The translations under genes and the position numbers were made by a program. Shown here in pieces: positions 9,417-17,693 of a DNA stretch of 64,000 nucleotides. Position 1 is the first letter of the stretch. Each line of letters opens with the position of its first letter. The notes under the pieces were generated by a model. The model ran no database searches. It was not told the origin of the DNA and was given only the letters and a program-made list of their open reading frames with translations. The DNA comes from Halothiobacillus diazotrophicus (GTDB lineage: Bacteria; Pseudomonadota; Gammaproteobacteria; Halothiobacillales; Halothiobacillaceae): the NCBI RefSeq assembly GCF_001663815.1, contig NZ_CP016027.1, positions 2,728,501 to 2,792,500 of the forward strand, in the 5' to 3' direction.

Positions 9417-9865
9417 TGGTTCCCCCCAAGCTCGACCGGGCACAGATCGCGGCCCTGATTCCCCATGACGGCGCGATGTGCCTGCTCGATCAGGTCGTCG
9501 ACTGGCAACCCGAGGTGATCCATTGTCTGGCCACGAGTCACCGGGCAGCCGACAACCCCATGCGGCTGGATGGCCGATTGGGTGTGGCGTCGGGCATCGA
9601 ATATGCGGCCCAGGCCATGGCGGTGCATGGTGCCTTGCGCGCGCGCCGGGAAACGGCGGCCAAGAAGGGCTATCTTACGCGGGTACAGCAGATCAGCTTC
9701 CACGTCGATGCGCTGGATGCCTGCGCCGAGCCGCTCGCCATCGAGGCCCGTCTGCTGATGGGCAATGCGCAGATCGTGCGTTATGCGTTTTCCGTCTCCG
9801 CCGGCGGGCGTCTGCTGCTCGACGGTCAGGCGACCGTCATGCTGGAGGCAGGGCTACCCGACTGA
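9416..9865 (+). CDS. Second hot-dog dehydratase (ApeP-type)
   Basis: 149-residue hot-dog protein with the N-terminal signature IPHDGAMCLLDQV, typical of the larger dehydratase partner in aryl polyene clusters. It probably forms a complex with the FabZ-like protein at 5112-5465. The start ATG 9416 overlaps the exporter stop, and AAGGAG lies about nine bases upstream. It is the last gene of the rightward operon; the leftward operon ends 28 bases away. Confidence 0.87.
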   Translation: MVPPKLDRAQIAALIPHDGAMCLLDQVVDWQPEVIHCLATSHRAADNPMRLDGRLGVASGIEYAAQAMAVHGALRARRETAAKKGYLTRVQQISFHVDALDACAEPLAIEARLLMGNAQIVRYAFSVSAGGRLLLDGQATVMLEAGLPD

Positions 9866-9893
9866 TCCCCACCCTTGTGCGGGGGATTTCGGG
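9866..9893. terminator. Possible bidirectional terminator between convergent operons
   Basis: The 28-base gap between two convergent stops contains ATCCCC and GGGGAT arms around about ten bases, with only a short T run. It is a plausible but weak hairpin for both operons. Confidence 0.35.
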
Positions 9894-10715
9894 TTATGGG
9901 ATTTGACCCGGGTCAGGAAGTGCGTCGGGGTCGAAATGCCGCAGCACGTAGCCTTGCGCCAGCAGATGATCGATGACGTCGCTCAAATGGGTAACGGTCA
10001 GCGGCAGGATGTCGTGAAAGATCAGCACCCTGGGTGGGACGGGTATCTCCGGTGATTCGTCCTCGACGCCGATTCCTGTTGCGTTGCGGGGGGTTTCCAT
10101 GATCTGGCGAACCCGCCGGAGTACATCCTCGAGGTCGTGCTCGGGGGAGGCGTCGCCGACGGTCTGCCCGCCGACGGACCGGTAGCCCTGGGCGTGGACG
10201 ACCCGCGTCAGTAGCGGCGTGTCGGCAAGATAGGGCGTGCGGAACAGCCGGGGTGCGGTGTCGGCATCCCATTGTCCGGTCGCCTCGGCGAGGGCTTCCC
10301 AGGTCCGGATTTCTGTTTCCAACCGTCGCTCGGCACCCAGGATCGGCCAGCGGTACCAGGGCCAGCGCGGCCAGATGTGGTGGGTGGTGTGGTTGCCGAT
10401 CAGGTGCCCGGCCGCCCGTACACGGGCCACGACGTCCGGGTGGCGGCGCATGCTGCCCTTGCGGATCCAGATTTCGTAGGGGGCGTAATGCCGGCGGCCG
10501 GCCCAGAATCCTTCGGGCGCATCCCCGACCATGAAGAAGCCGGCCCGCACGGGCTGGCCGTCCTCCCCGCGATAGCGGCGCAGCGTCTCGAGCACGGCAT
10601 CGGTCTTGCCGGGGACGGGGCCGTCGTCGAAGGTCAGCATGAATGCCCGGGGGTTAGCGCAGGGTCCAGAGCTGGGTCGAGCGGTGCTCCGCTCGGTGTC
10701 GGTGGCCTCGGGCAT
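9894..10715 (-). CDS. Polysaccharide deacetylase (NodB domain)
   Basis: 273 residues with a NodB-type carbohydrate esterase 4 domain: TFDDGP near residue 29 (metal Asp), GNHTTHH (metal His pair), LFRTPY and the C-terminal LIFHD. No signal peptide is obvious, so it may act in the cytoplasm. It would remove an acyl group from an amino sugar or related carrier. It is the last gene of the leftward pigment operon and abuts the ketoreductase gene. Its substrate here is unknown; a role in making the glycolipid anchor of the polyene is inference. Confidence 0.87.
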   Translation of the reverse strand: MPEATDTERSTARPSSGPCANPRAFMLTFDDGPVPGKTDAVLETLRRYRGEDGQPVRAGFFMVGDAPEGFWAGRRHYAPYEIWIRKGSMRRHPDVVARVRAAGHLIGNHTTHHIWPRWPWYRWPILGAERRLETEIRTWEALAEATGQWDADTAPRLFRTPYLADTPLLTRVVHAQGYRSVGGQTVGDASPEHDLEDVLRRVRQIMETPRNATGIGVEDESPEIPVPPRVLIFHDILPLTVTHLSDVIDHLLAQGYVLRHFDPDALPDPGQIP

Positions 10716-11437
10716 CAGGCCATCCCGCCGTTCACGGAGATCACCTGCCCGGTGATGTATCCGGCGCGATCCGAGGCGAGGAAGCTCACCAGATCAGCGA
10801 CTTCCTGCGGCGTGCCGGCCCGCTTGAGGGGCACGATCTGGGCGATGCGATCCGGCGGGAAGGCCGATTCGATCATCGGCGATTCGATGATGCCGGGCGC
10901 AACGGCGTTGACGAGCACCCCCCGCGAAGCGACTTCCTGGGCCAGTGCCCTGGTGGCGCCGATCAGCCCGGCCTTGGCGGCCGAGTAGTTCACCTGGCCG
11001 CGGTTGCCCATGAGGCCCGCGACCGAGGCGACGTTGACGATGCGGCCCCAGCGGGTGCGGATCATCGGCAGCAGGAGCGGCTGGGTGACGTGGTAGAAGC
11101 CGTTGAGTGACACGTCGATCACCGATTGCCATTGCTGCGGCGACATGCCGGCCAGGGGCGCGTCGTCGTGGATACCGGCATTGTTCACCAGCACCTGGAT
11201 CGGCTGATCGTCGGTGAGCAGGCGTTCCAGGGTGCAGGCGGTCGCCTCGGCATCGGCCACGTCGAAGCAGAGTGCCTCGGCCGAACCGCCCCGTTCGCGG
11301 ATGCGCGCCACCACCGCCTCGGCCCGGTAGAGGCCCCGATTGGCATGAACGAATACGTGCAGGCCGTCGGCGGCCAACTGTTCGCAGATCGCACTGCCGA
11401 TGGCGCCGCTGCCGCCGGTGACGAGCGCGCGCTTCAT
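10715..11437 (-). CDS. 3-oxoacyl-ACP reductase (FabG-like SDR)
   Basis: 240-residue short-chain dehydrogenase that reduces the 3-ketoacyl-ACP intermediate with NADPH. It shows the nucleotide loop TGGSGAIG at residues 7-14, NNAG, the catalytic Ser in VASVAG and the YSAAK Tyr-Lys pair, and ends ITGQVISVNGGMA as FabG proteins do. It shares one base with the deacetylase gene and overlaps the upstream chain-length-factor gene by 4 bases. Confidence 0.93.
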   Translation of the reverse strand: MKRALVTGGSGAIGSAICEQLAADGLHVFVHANRGLYRAEAVVARIRERGGSAEALCFDVADAEATACTLERLLTDDQPIQVLVNNAGIHDDAPLAGMSPQQWQSVIDVSLNGFYHVTQPLLLPMIRTRWGRIVNVASVAGLMGNRGQVNYSAAKAGLIGATRALAQEVASRGVLVNAVAPGIIESPMIESAFPPDRIAQIVPLKRAGTPQEVADLVSFLASDRAGYITGQVISVNGGMA

Positions 11438-12291
11438 GGTTGTGCCTCCGGCGTCTGGTTGGCCTGGTTGTTCGGGTTGTTATGGGCCGCGGTCCGGACA
11501 GGCATCACGGCGATTCGCACGCATTGACCGGCCAGATAGTCCAGCGTCACGGTGGTGCCGCTGTCGCCGGCCAGCGCCTGCAGCAGCGGCAGGATGCGGG
11601 CGGCAGGCACGCCACGGCGCAGGGTTTCGAGTTCGGGGTCGTGCATCGTATCTGCGGCGCCACCGTCCTCCTTTGTCCGTTCGATGGTCAGTTCGGCCAG
11701 GGTGTGCGTCGTCGGTTCCGGGCGCAGCAGCAGGCTCGCGCCGAACACGGTCGCGATCGGTTCGGCGGCGTTCAACGGCGGCGGGAAGGGAATGTCGTAC
11801 ACGGCCAGCAAGACCGGGATCCCCTCGGCGACGACCTGCACGGCGGCTTCCAGCAGGCCGGCGGCCGCGGTCCGTTCGTGCAGGGCGATGGCATTGGCGG
11901 GTTGGCGCGAGCCGACGGCAATCGTCCAGTAGCCGGAGGCCGCGTTATGCACGGAATTGTGGAAGCGCATCGGCGAGATCATCCGGTCCTCGGTCGCCAG
12001 GGCGGCGCAGATGTCCGTGAGCACCTCGGTGTCGCCCGTCGTCGAGGCGAACACGATCGCCGGTTCGGTCGGATCGATGCCTGCCGCACGCACGGCCTGT
12101 CCGGCCAGATCGACCGCGAGCTTGATGGATTTCCCGGCCCGCCGCCGCTCCGTGGCAGGCAGCACGGCGTGGTCGAAGGCGGGCAGTTCGCCCCCCTCAT
12201 AACGGCGTTCGCCGCGCAGGATGGCGGCCAGATCCGCCCAACCATGCAGGCCGGGCGCGAACAGGCCGATGCCGTCGACGTAGAGCTTCAT
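11434..12291 (-). CDS. Ketosynthase-like chain-length factor, lacks catalytic Cys
   Basis: 285-residue protein with the N-terminal half of a ketosynthase fold (FASTTGDTEVL, then NSVHNAASGYWT). The position where ketosynthases carry the nucleophilic Cys has no Cys, and the His-rich second half is missing. Such truncated partners of aryl polyene ketosynthases are thought to act as chain-length factors in a heterodimer. ATG 12291 is chosen: the frame stays open to 12480, but that part lies inside the neighbouring ketosynthase gene. Confidence 0.85.
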   Translation of the reverse strand: MKLYVDGIGLFAPGLHGWADLAAILRGERRYEGGELPAFDHAVLPATERRRAGKSIKLAVDLAGQAVRAAGIDPTEPAIVFASTTGDTEVLTDICAALATEDRMISPMRFHNSVHNAASGYWTIAVGSRQPANAIALHERTAAAGLLEAAVQVVAEGIPVLLAVYDIPFPPPLNAAEPIATVFGASLLLRPEPTTHTLAELTIERTKEDGGAADTMHDPELETLRRGVPAARILPLLQALAGDSGTTVTLDYLAGQCVRIAVMPVRTAAHNNPNNQANQTPEAQP

Positions 12292-13547
12292 GCGGATACC
12301 TCGTCCGCCGCTGCGATCCGGCCGAACACCAGGCTCGCGTTGTTGCCGCCGAAGCCGAAGGAATTGCTCAACACGTAGTGCACGGGCTGATGCCGATTGT
12401 CCCGCTGGATCGCGCTGGTGAAGTCCGGGTCCACCGTTTCGGTGTTCAGGCTGCCGGGGATCAGGCCGTGTTCGATGCACAGGCTGGCGATAAGCGCTTC
12501 GGTGATGCCGGCGGCGCCCAGGGTGTGGCCCGTCCAGCCCTTGGTGGAACTGCAGGGCACGCTGTGGCCGAACAGCTGGCTCACCGCCTTGTCCTCGGCG
12601 CTGTCGTTGGTGCGCGATGCGGTGCCGTGGAGATTGATGTAATCGATGGCCGAAGGGGCAAGCCCCGCCCGTTCCAGGGCGGCCTGCATGGCGAGCCGGG
12701 CGCCGAGTCCTTCGGGGTGCGGGGTGGACATATGATGCGCATCGACGCTTTCGCCGTAGCCGAGCAGGGCGGTGGTGGGCCGTTCGCCCTCAACGGGTGG
12801 GTTCAACCCGCGCTCGGATCGGGCATCCGGCCGTTCGAGCAGCGCAAAGCCGGCCGCCTCGCCGATGGAAATGCCGTCGCGTTCGGCGTCGGCAGGTCGG
12901 CAGGGGCCGGGGGCGACCAGTTCCAGGGAAGCGAAACCGTACAGGGTCGTCAGGCAGAGGCTGTCCACACCGCCGACCACGGCCGCGTCGCACAGGCCGG
13001 TCTCGATCAGGCGCCAGGCACTGGCGAACACCTTGGCGCTGGAGGAACAGGCGGTGGAAATGGACAGGGTCGGCCCCGTCAGTCCGAGGTACCGGCGGGT
13101 GAATTCGGCGACGGACGACAGTTCATGGGTTTCCCGGTAGTGCAGGGGCGCGGGCAGGGCGCCCGTCTCGGGATCGCGTTCGCGAAAGGCCAGTTCCGTG
13201 TGCAGGATGCCGGAAGTACTGGTGCCCATGATCACGGCGACCCGGTCTGCGCCGTAGCGGCTCCGGGCTGCGGCGACGGCCGCCTCGAAGCCATCCTGGC
13301 GCAGGGCCAGCTGGGCCAGCCGGTTGTTGCGGCAGTCGTAGTCGTCGAGGGCGTCGATGACCGGCAGATCCTCCAGTCCCGCCACGCGGCCGACCCAGGT
13401 ATCCAGATCCACATCGAGAAAGTCGCAGGGCGCGAGACCGGTTCGGCGGGCTTCCAGCGCGGCGAGCGTGGCTGCCCGTCCCCGTCCGAGGGCGTTGGTC
13501 ATCGTGCTGGCGGTGAGCCACAGCGGGCGTATCGCGGCGGCGGTCAT
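12288..13547 (-). CDS. Beta-ketoacyl-ACP synthase 2
   Basis: 419-residue ketosynthase with the full triad: Cys167 in STACSSS, His307 in NLHGTAS and His341 in GWTGHTLGAAG. It overlaps the chain-length-factor gene by 4 bases, which fits a ketosynthase/chain-length-factor pair made from one message. Upstream, 54 bases separate it from the PAP2 gene on the same strand. Confidence 0.93.
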   Translation of the reverse strand: MTAAAIRPLWLTASTMTNALGRGRAATLAALEARRTGLAPCDFLDVDLDTWVGRVAGLEDLPVIDALDDYDCRNNRLAQLALRQDGFEAAVAAARSRYGADRVAVIMGTSTSGILHTELAFRERDPETGALPAPLHYRETHELSSVAEFTRRYLGLTGPTLSISTACSSSAKVFASAWRLIETGLCDAAVVGGVDSLCLTTLYGFASLELVAPGPCRPADAERDGISIGEAAGFALLERPDARSERGLNPPVEGERPTTALLGYGESVDAHHMSTPHPEGLGARLAMQAALERAGLAPSAIDYINLHGTASRTNDSAEDKAVSQLFGHSVPCSSTKGWTGHTLGAAGITEALIASLCIEHGLIPGSLNTETVDPDFTSAIQRDNRHQPVHYVLSNSFGFGGNNASLVFGRIAAADEVSA

Positions 13548-13601
13548 GAGCCCCTCCGGGCAGATTTCAGATAGTCCATAGCGAGATATCTTAGCCGAAT
13601 G

Positions 13602-14381
13602 TCACTGGCCACGGCGGGATGGCGGCGGGTTTGCGCTTGCCGTGTTTTCCGTGGGGCGCAACCAGGCCAGAGAAAGCAGGGCGACGATGATGCCGAGCAG
13701 GGCGCCGGCCACCACGTCGAGGAACACGTGCTGCTTCGTCGCCATGGTCGAGTAGATGATGGCGAGGCACCAGAGCGTGTTCACGATCTGGAAGGCGCCG
13801 GGGCAGCGCATGTCCCGGAACAGCCGGCTGAGCCAGATGCCGGAGAATGCCGCGGTGGCGACATGCAGCGAAGGGCAGGCATTGCCGGCGCCGTCCACGC
13901 CCTTGAGCAGATGGAAGTCGGGATAGCGCGCCCAGTCGATGTTCGGGGTCGGCACGGCCGTGGGGAAAAACAGGAAGACCAGCAGGCCGACGGCGCACAG
14001 GGCCGTGATCGCCAGGCCGTAGCCGATCAGGATCCGTCGGTCCGGCAGAAGCGCGGGCGGCAGGGAAACGTACACCCAGAGACTGAGGTAGAACATCAGG
14101 GTGCCGGGTTCGAAACCGATCCAGTGATCCACCGGCGTCAGGGGCATGGTCGTGACGGCAAAGACCGGATCGTGCAGTAACTGCAGGTAGGCCATGAAGA
14201 ACAGCACCATGAAGAACATGGTGCCGAATGCCTTCATGGGCGCCAGGATGCGCAGCCGGCGGGAGAGTTCCCCCGGCCAGGCGGCGGCCCGGACATCCGG
14301 CGCCTCGGTGGGCAGTTCCAGCACCGTTTCGGCCTGATCGCCGTTCTCGCCGGAACGGCCAGATTGATTCGTGTTCGGCAT
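13602..14381 (-). CDS. PAP2-superfamily membrane phosphatase
   Basis: 259-residue membrane protein with about six helices. The PAP2 signature is visible as NACPSLHVA (catalytic His) and KQHVFLDVVAG (second His with Asp). It may dephosphorylate a lipid phosphate or act as an inositol-phosphorylceramide-synthase-like transferase on the lipid anchor. ATG 14381 precedes a hydrophilic 45-residue N-terminus. The frame stays open further upstream, but that stretch looks non-coding and lies in the divergent promoter region. Confidence 0.82.
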   Translation of the reverse strand: MPNTNQSGRSGENGDQAETVLELPTEAPDVRAAAWPGELSRRLRILAPMKAFGTMFFMVLFFMAYLQLLHDPVFAVTTMPLTPVDHWIGFEPGTLMFYLSLWVYVSLPPALLPDRRILIGYGLAITALCAVGLLVFLFFPTAVPTPNIDWARYPDFHLLKGVDGAGNACPSLHVATAAFSGIWLSRLFRDMRCPGAFQIVNTLWCLAIIYSTMATKQHVFLDVVAGALLGIIVALLSLAWLRPTENTASANPPPSRRGQ

Positions 14382-14683
14382 GCTCGTGTCCGAAGTTCCC
14401 TGGTTGGGCCGCGTAGGATGACCCTCGATTCCCTGGCTGGGCCAGGATGACCTTGGGGTAATGCTGTGTTGACGTGACCGGAATCCGGTTCCGGACCCGA
14501 GCGATTGTGGCAGTGAATACCCGAGGTTGCCAATGGTGGGGATGTGATCCCGCGACATCCGCCGGAATCTTTGCCGCTCGGAGACGTATCGATACGGATG
14601 CCCAATGGCGCACAAAAGTCGCTAACATGGCTGGCCGGATGCTTGGGGATGGTCAGTTGGGATTAGCAGTCGAGAGGGACGAA
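14382..14683. promoter_or_regulatory. Divergent promoter region with direct repeats and a palindrome
   Basis: 302 bases without a convincing gene, between the leftward operon and the rightward halogenase-like gene. It contains an imperfect direct repeat (14396-14425 and 14429-14454, sharing TTCCCTGG, TGGGCC and AGGATGACC) and a palindrome CCGGAATCCGGTTCCGG at 14478-14494. These are candidate sites for a regulator controlling both directions; no regulator gene is present in the cluster. Confidence 0.5.
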
Positions 14684-16000
14684 ATGAATACGGAAGACAC
14701 GGCGGACAACCTGAAATCCTGCGACGTGCTGGTCATTGGCGGAGGGCCGGCCGGTGCCACCGTCGCACCGCTGCTGGTGGCGCGCGGCTATCGGGTGGTC
14801 GTGCTGGAGAAGGCCCATCACCCGCGCTTCCATATCGGCGAATCGCTGCTGCCAGCCAACATGCCCCTGTTCGATCGACTCGGCGTGGGGGATGATATCC
14901 GCGCCATCGGTATGGAAAAGTGGGGGGCGGAGTTCATTTCGCCCTGGCATGACCACACGCAGATGTTCGAATTCGCCGACGCCTGGGACAAGTCCCAGCC
15001 CATGGCCTATCAGGTGCGTCGTTCGGCGTTCGACGAAATCCTGATCCGCAATGCCGAACGCAAGGGTGCGGCGGTCTTCGAGGGCTGCAAGGTCACCGCC
15101 GTCGATTTCCTGCCGGACGGTGCGGGTGCGGCGGTCACCGCCGAGGGCGACGACGGATCGGTGCGCCGTTGGCATGCCCGGTTCGTGGTGGATGCCTCGG
15201 GGCGAGACACGTTTCTCGCGAGCCGGATGCAGCTCAAGCAGCGCAACCCCCGCCACAACAGTGCGGCCGTCTTCGGCCACTATCGCGGCGTGCGGCGCAA
15301 CCCGGGGCAGGCCGAGGGCAATATCTCGATCTTCTGGTTCGATCACGGCTGGTTCTGGTTCATTCCTCTGCCGGACGGCGTGACCAGCATCGGGATGGTG
15401 ACCTGGCCGTACCACATGAAAACCCGCGGGGAACGCAGCCTGCGCGAGTTCCTGCACGACAGCATCGCCCTGTGCCCGGGGCTGGCCGATCGCATGGCGG
15501 ATGCCGAGCCGGCGGGCGACGTGGAAGCCACGGGCAACTATGCCTACAGCGCGGATCGGACGCATGGCGAGAATTACGTGCTGCTGGGCGATGCCTATGC
15601 CTTCATCGATCCCGTGTTCTCCTCGGGCGTGCTGCTGGCGATGCAGAGCGGATTTCTGGCTGCCGAGGCCATCGACGTCTGCCTGAAGCAGCCCGCGCAG
15701 GCCGCAAAGGCCCTGCGCCGCTTCGACCGGATGATGCGCCTGGGCCCGCGCGAGTTCTCGTGGTTCATCTACCGGGTGACCAACCCGACGATGCGCGACC
15801 TGTTCATGGGGCCGCGCAACATCTTCCGGGTCAAGGAGGCGCTCCTGTCCCTGCTGGCCGGGGACATCTTCGGCAAGACGCCGATATGGCCGTCCCTGTG
15901 GCTGCTCAAGGGCATCTACTACCTCAGTTCCCTGCGTCATCCGCGCCGTACGTTCCGTGCCTGGCAGAATCGCCGCACGATCGTGCGCGCGCCGTCGTGA
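14684..16000 (+). CDS. Flavin-dependent halogenase-like FAD oxidoreductase
   Basis: 438-residue FAD protein. It has the Rossmann loop VIGGGPAGAT, the FHIGESLLP segment and a Lys in EKWGAEF at the place of the halogenase lysine. The motif WFWFIP fits the WxWxIP signature of flavin-dependent halogenases exactly, and FIDPVFSSG fits their second signature FxxPxxSxG. It may halogenate the aryl head group, as brominated xanthomonadins would need; a hydroxylase or saturating reductase of the same superfamily is the alternative. ATG 14684 has AGAGGGA upstream; the open frame before it is not supported. Confidence 0.8.
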   Translation: MNTEDTADNLKSCDVLVIGGGPAGATVAPLLVARGYRVVVLEKAHHPRFHIGESLLPANMPLFDRLGVGDDIRAIGMEKWGAEFISPWHDHTQMFEFADAWDKSQPMAYQVRRSAFDEILIRNAERKGAAVFEGCKVTAVDFLPDGAGAAVTAEGDDGSVRRWHARFVVDASGRDTFLASRMQLKQRNPRHNSAAVFGHYRGVRRNPGQAEGNISIFWFDHGWFWFIPLPDGVTSIGMVTWPYHMKTRGERSLREFLHDSIALCPGLADRMADAEPAGDVEATGNYAYSADRTHGENYVLLGDAYAFIDPVFSSGVLLAMQSGFLAAEAIDVCLKQPAQAAKALRRFDRMMRLGPREFSWFIYRVTNPTMRDLFMGPRNIFRVKEALLSLLAGDIFGKTPIWPSLWLLKGIYYLSSLRHPRRTFRAWQNRRTIVRAPS

Positions 16001-16842
16001 GTCCGCGCCTGCCCATGCCTGCTTCCTCCTCGCGCCCGACCTCGACACGCTGGATCGCCTACGAATACGTGGCCATGGGCCTCGGGTTGTCGTTTCTGGG
16101 CCTGCTCTGCCTGATCTGGCTGCCGTTTGCGCTGGTGCTCCGGCTTCTCCTGCCGAGCGGCTTCGGTCGGCGTTTCGGCCAGCGGATGATCGCCGTCGGA
16201 TTCCGCCTCTATCTGGGTTTTCTCCGCCTGTTCTGCGCCAGCCGCTTCGATCTGGACGAAATCGACGAACTGCGTGATCTGCCGCCGCGCATCCTGATCG
16301 CCAATCATCCGTCGCTGCTCGATGTCGTGCTCATCGTCTCGCGCCTGCCGAACGTCGTCTGTGTGATGAAGGCCAGCCTGATGCGCAACCTGTTGCTGGG
16401 CGCGGCGGCGCGACTGGCCGGTTATATCTCCAACGATGGGCCTCTGGAAATGGTGCTACAGGCCGGCCAGGCCTTGGACGAAGGCGCCCACGTTCTGATC
16501 TTCCCCGAAGGCAGTCGGACCAGGCACTTCCCTCTCGATCCGCTGAACAACAGTGCGGCGCTGATCGCCCGCCGGACCGGCATCCCCATCCAGAGCCTGC
16601 TGATCCGGTTCCAGTCGCCCGATCCGTTGCCGTATCTCGGCAAGGGATGGCCCCTGTGGCGCAAGCCGAGCCTGCCGCAGTACTGGTCGGTACGGCTCGG
16701 GCCGGTCTTTGCGCTGGGCGCGGAGCCCCGCACGCAATCCCAGACGGAAATCAGCCCGACCTCCCGCCGGGAAACCGTCGCCCTCACCGAACGCATCGAA
16801 AACGAATTGCGCCTCCATCTTTCCCGGAACCCCTCGTCATGA
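15997..16842 (+). CDS. 1-acyl-glycerol-3-phosphate acyltransferase-like (PlsC)
   Basis: 281-residue membrane-bound acyltransferase with an N-terminal helix pair (residues 25-60) and the PlsC motifs NHPSLLD (catalytic HX4D) and FPEGSRTR. It probably builds the lipid or ester linkage of the pigment. The GTG at 15997 overlaps the previous stop (GTGA), as in tightly coupled genes; an ATG at 16015 is the alternative start. The following gene overlaps it by 4 bases. Confidence 0.85.
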   Translation: MSPRLPMPASSSRPTSTRWIAYEYVAMGLGLSFLGLLCLIWLPFALVLRLLLPSGFGRRFGQRMIAVGFRLYLGFLRLFCASRFDLDEIDELRDLPPRILIANHPSLLDVVLIVSRLPNVVCVMKASLMRNLLLGAAARLAGYISNDGPLEMVLQAGQALDEGAHVLIFPEGSRTRHFPLDPLNNSAALIARRTGIPIQSLLIRFQSPDPLPYLGKGWPLWRKPSLPQYWSVRLGPVFALGAEPRTQSQTEISPTSRRETVALTERIENELRLHLSRNPSS

Positions 16843-17597
16843 CCCCCATCGCCTCGCGCAGTCATCTCGTGCTCATCCCGAGCTTCAACCCCGGCGAAAA
16901 GGTGTACGAAACCGTGCAGGCCGCGCGTGCCCGGTGGGCACCGGTCTGGGTCGTGGTGGATGGCAGCACCGATGGCACCGCAGCCGGGTTGACCCGGCTG
17001 GCCGAGTCCGATCCGGATTTGCGGGTGCTGGTGCTGCCGGAAAATCGGGGGAAGGGGGCGGCCATCCTGGCGGGGCTTGTCGAGGCGTCGGCAGCGGGTT
17101 TCACCCATGTGCTGACCATGGATTCCGACGGACAGCATCCCGCAGACCGGATTCCGTCGTTCATGGCCGCTTCCCAGGCGGAACCCGAGGCGATGATTCT
17201 CGGCAAACCCGTATTTGATGCCGATGCGCCGCGCCTGCGCGTCAACGGGCGCAAGGTGTCCAACGGCTGGGCGAATCTGGAAACCCTGTGGATGGGCATC
17301 GGCGATTCGCTGTTCGGGTTCCGCGTGTACCCCATCGCCCCGCTGCGTCGCATCATGGAACGTACCCGCTGGATGCGCCGGTTCGATTTCGACCCCGAAG
17401 CGGTGGTGCGGCTGTGCTGGGCCGGCGTTCGCCCGGTCAACCTGCCCACGCCGGTCCGTTATTTCACCGTCGAGGAGGGCGGGGTCTCGCACTTCAATTA
17501 CCTGCGGGACAACCTGCTGCTGACGGGGATGCACACGCGTCTTTTTCTCGGTTTCCTCTGGCGTTTGCCGCAGCTGATCGTCCGCAAGTTCGTTTAA
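16839..17597 (+). CDS. Family 2 glycosyltransferase
   Basis: 252-residue GT2 enzyme with IPSFNPGEKV at the N-terminus, VVDGSTDGT, and the metal-binding MDSDGQHP. It has no membrane helices except possibly a C-terminal hydrophobic patch. In many aryl polyene clusters a glycosyltransferase and an acyltransferase occur fused; here they are two adjacent genes overlapping by 4 bases (ATGA). It probably glycosylates the polyene anchor. Confidence 0.87.
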   Translation: MTPIASRSHLVLIPSFNPGEKVYETVQAARARWAPVWVVVDGSTDGTAAGLTRLAESDPDLRVLVLPENRGKGAAILAGLVEASAAGFTHVLTMDSDGQHPADRIPSFMAASQAEPEAMILGKPVFDADAPRLRVNGRKVSNGWANLETLWMGIGDSLFGFRVYPIAPLRRIMERTRWMRRFDFDPEAVVRLCWAGVRPVNLPTPVRYFTVEEGGVSHFNYLRDNLLLTGMHTRLFLGFLWRLPQLIVRKFV

Positions 17598-17693
17598 CGG
17601 ACAGGCATCGGAAAATGCGTGCGGGCGGCGTACGGTTCGTTCCGGTCATCGCCGCACGTGCAAAGGGCCGAAAACTCACCGAAAATAGCTGGG

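Noticed and set aside
6849-9443. 864-codon minus-strand open frame
   Set aside because: Antisense to the MMPL exporter, with no recognisable domain and a Gln/Arg/His-rich composition.
12292-12480. N-terminal extension of the chain-length factor
   Set aside because: The extension overlaps the ketosynthase C-terminus in another frame and has no ketosynthase-like residues.
12378-13574. 398-codon plus-strand open frame
   Set aside because: Antisense to the second ketosynthase gene, whose active-site motifs are complete.
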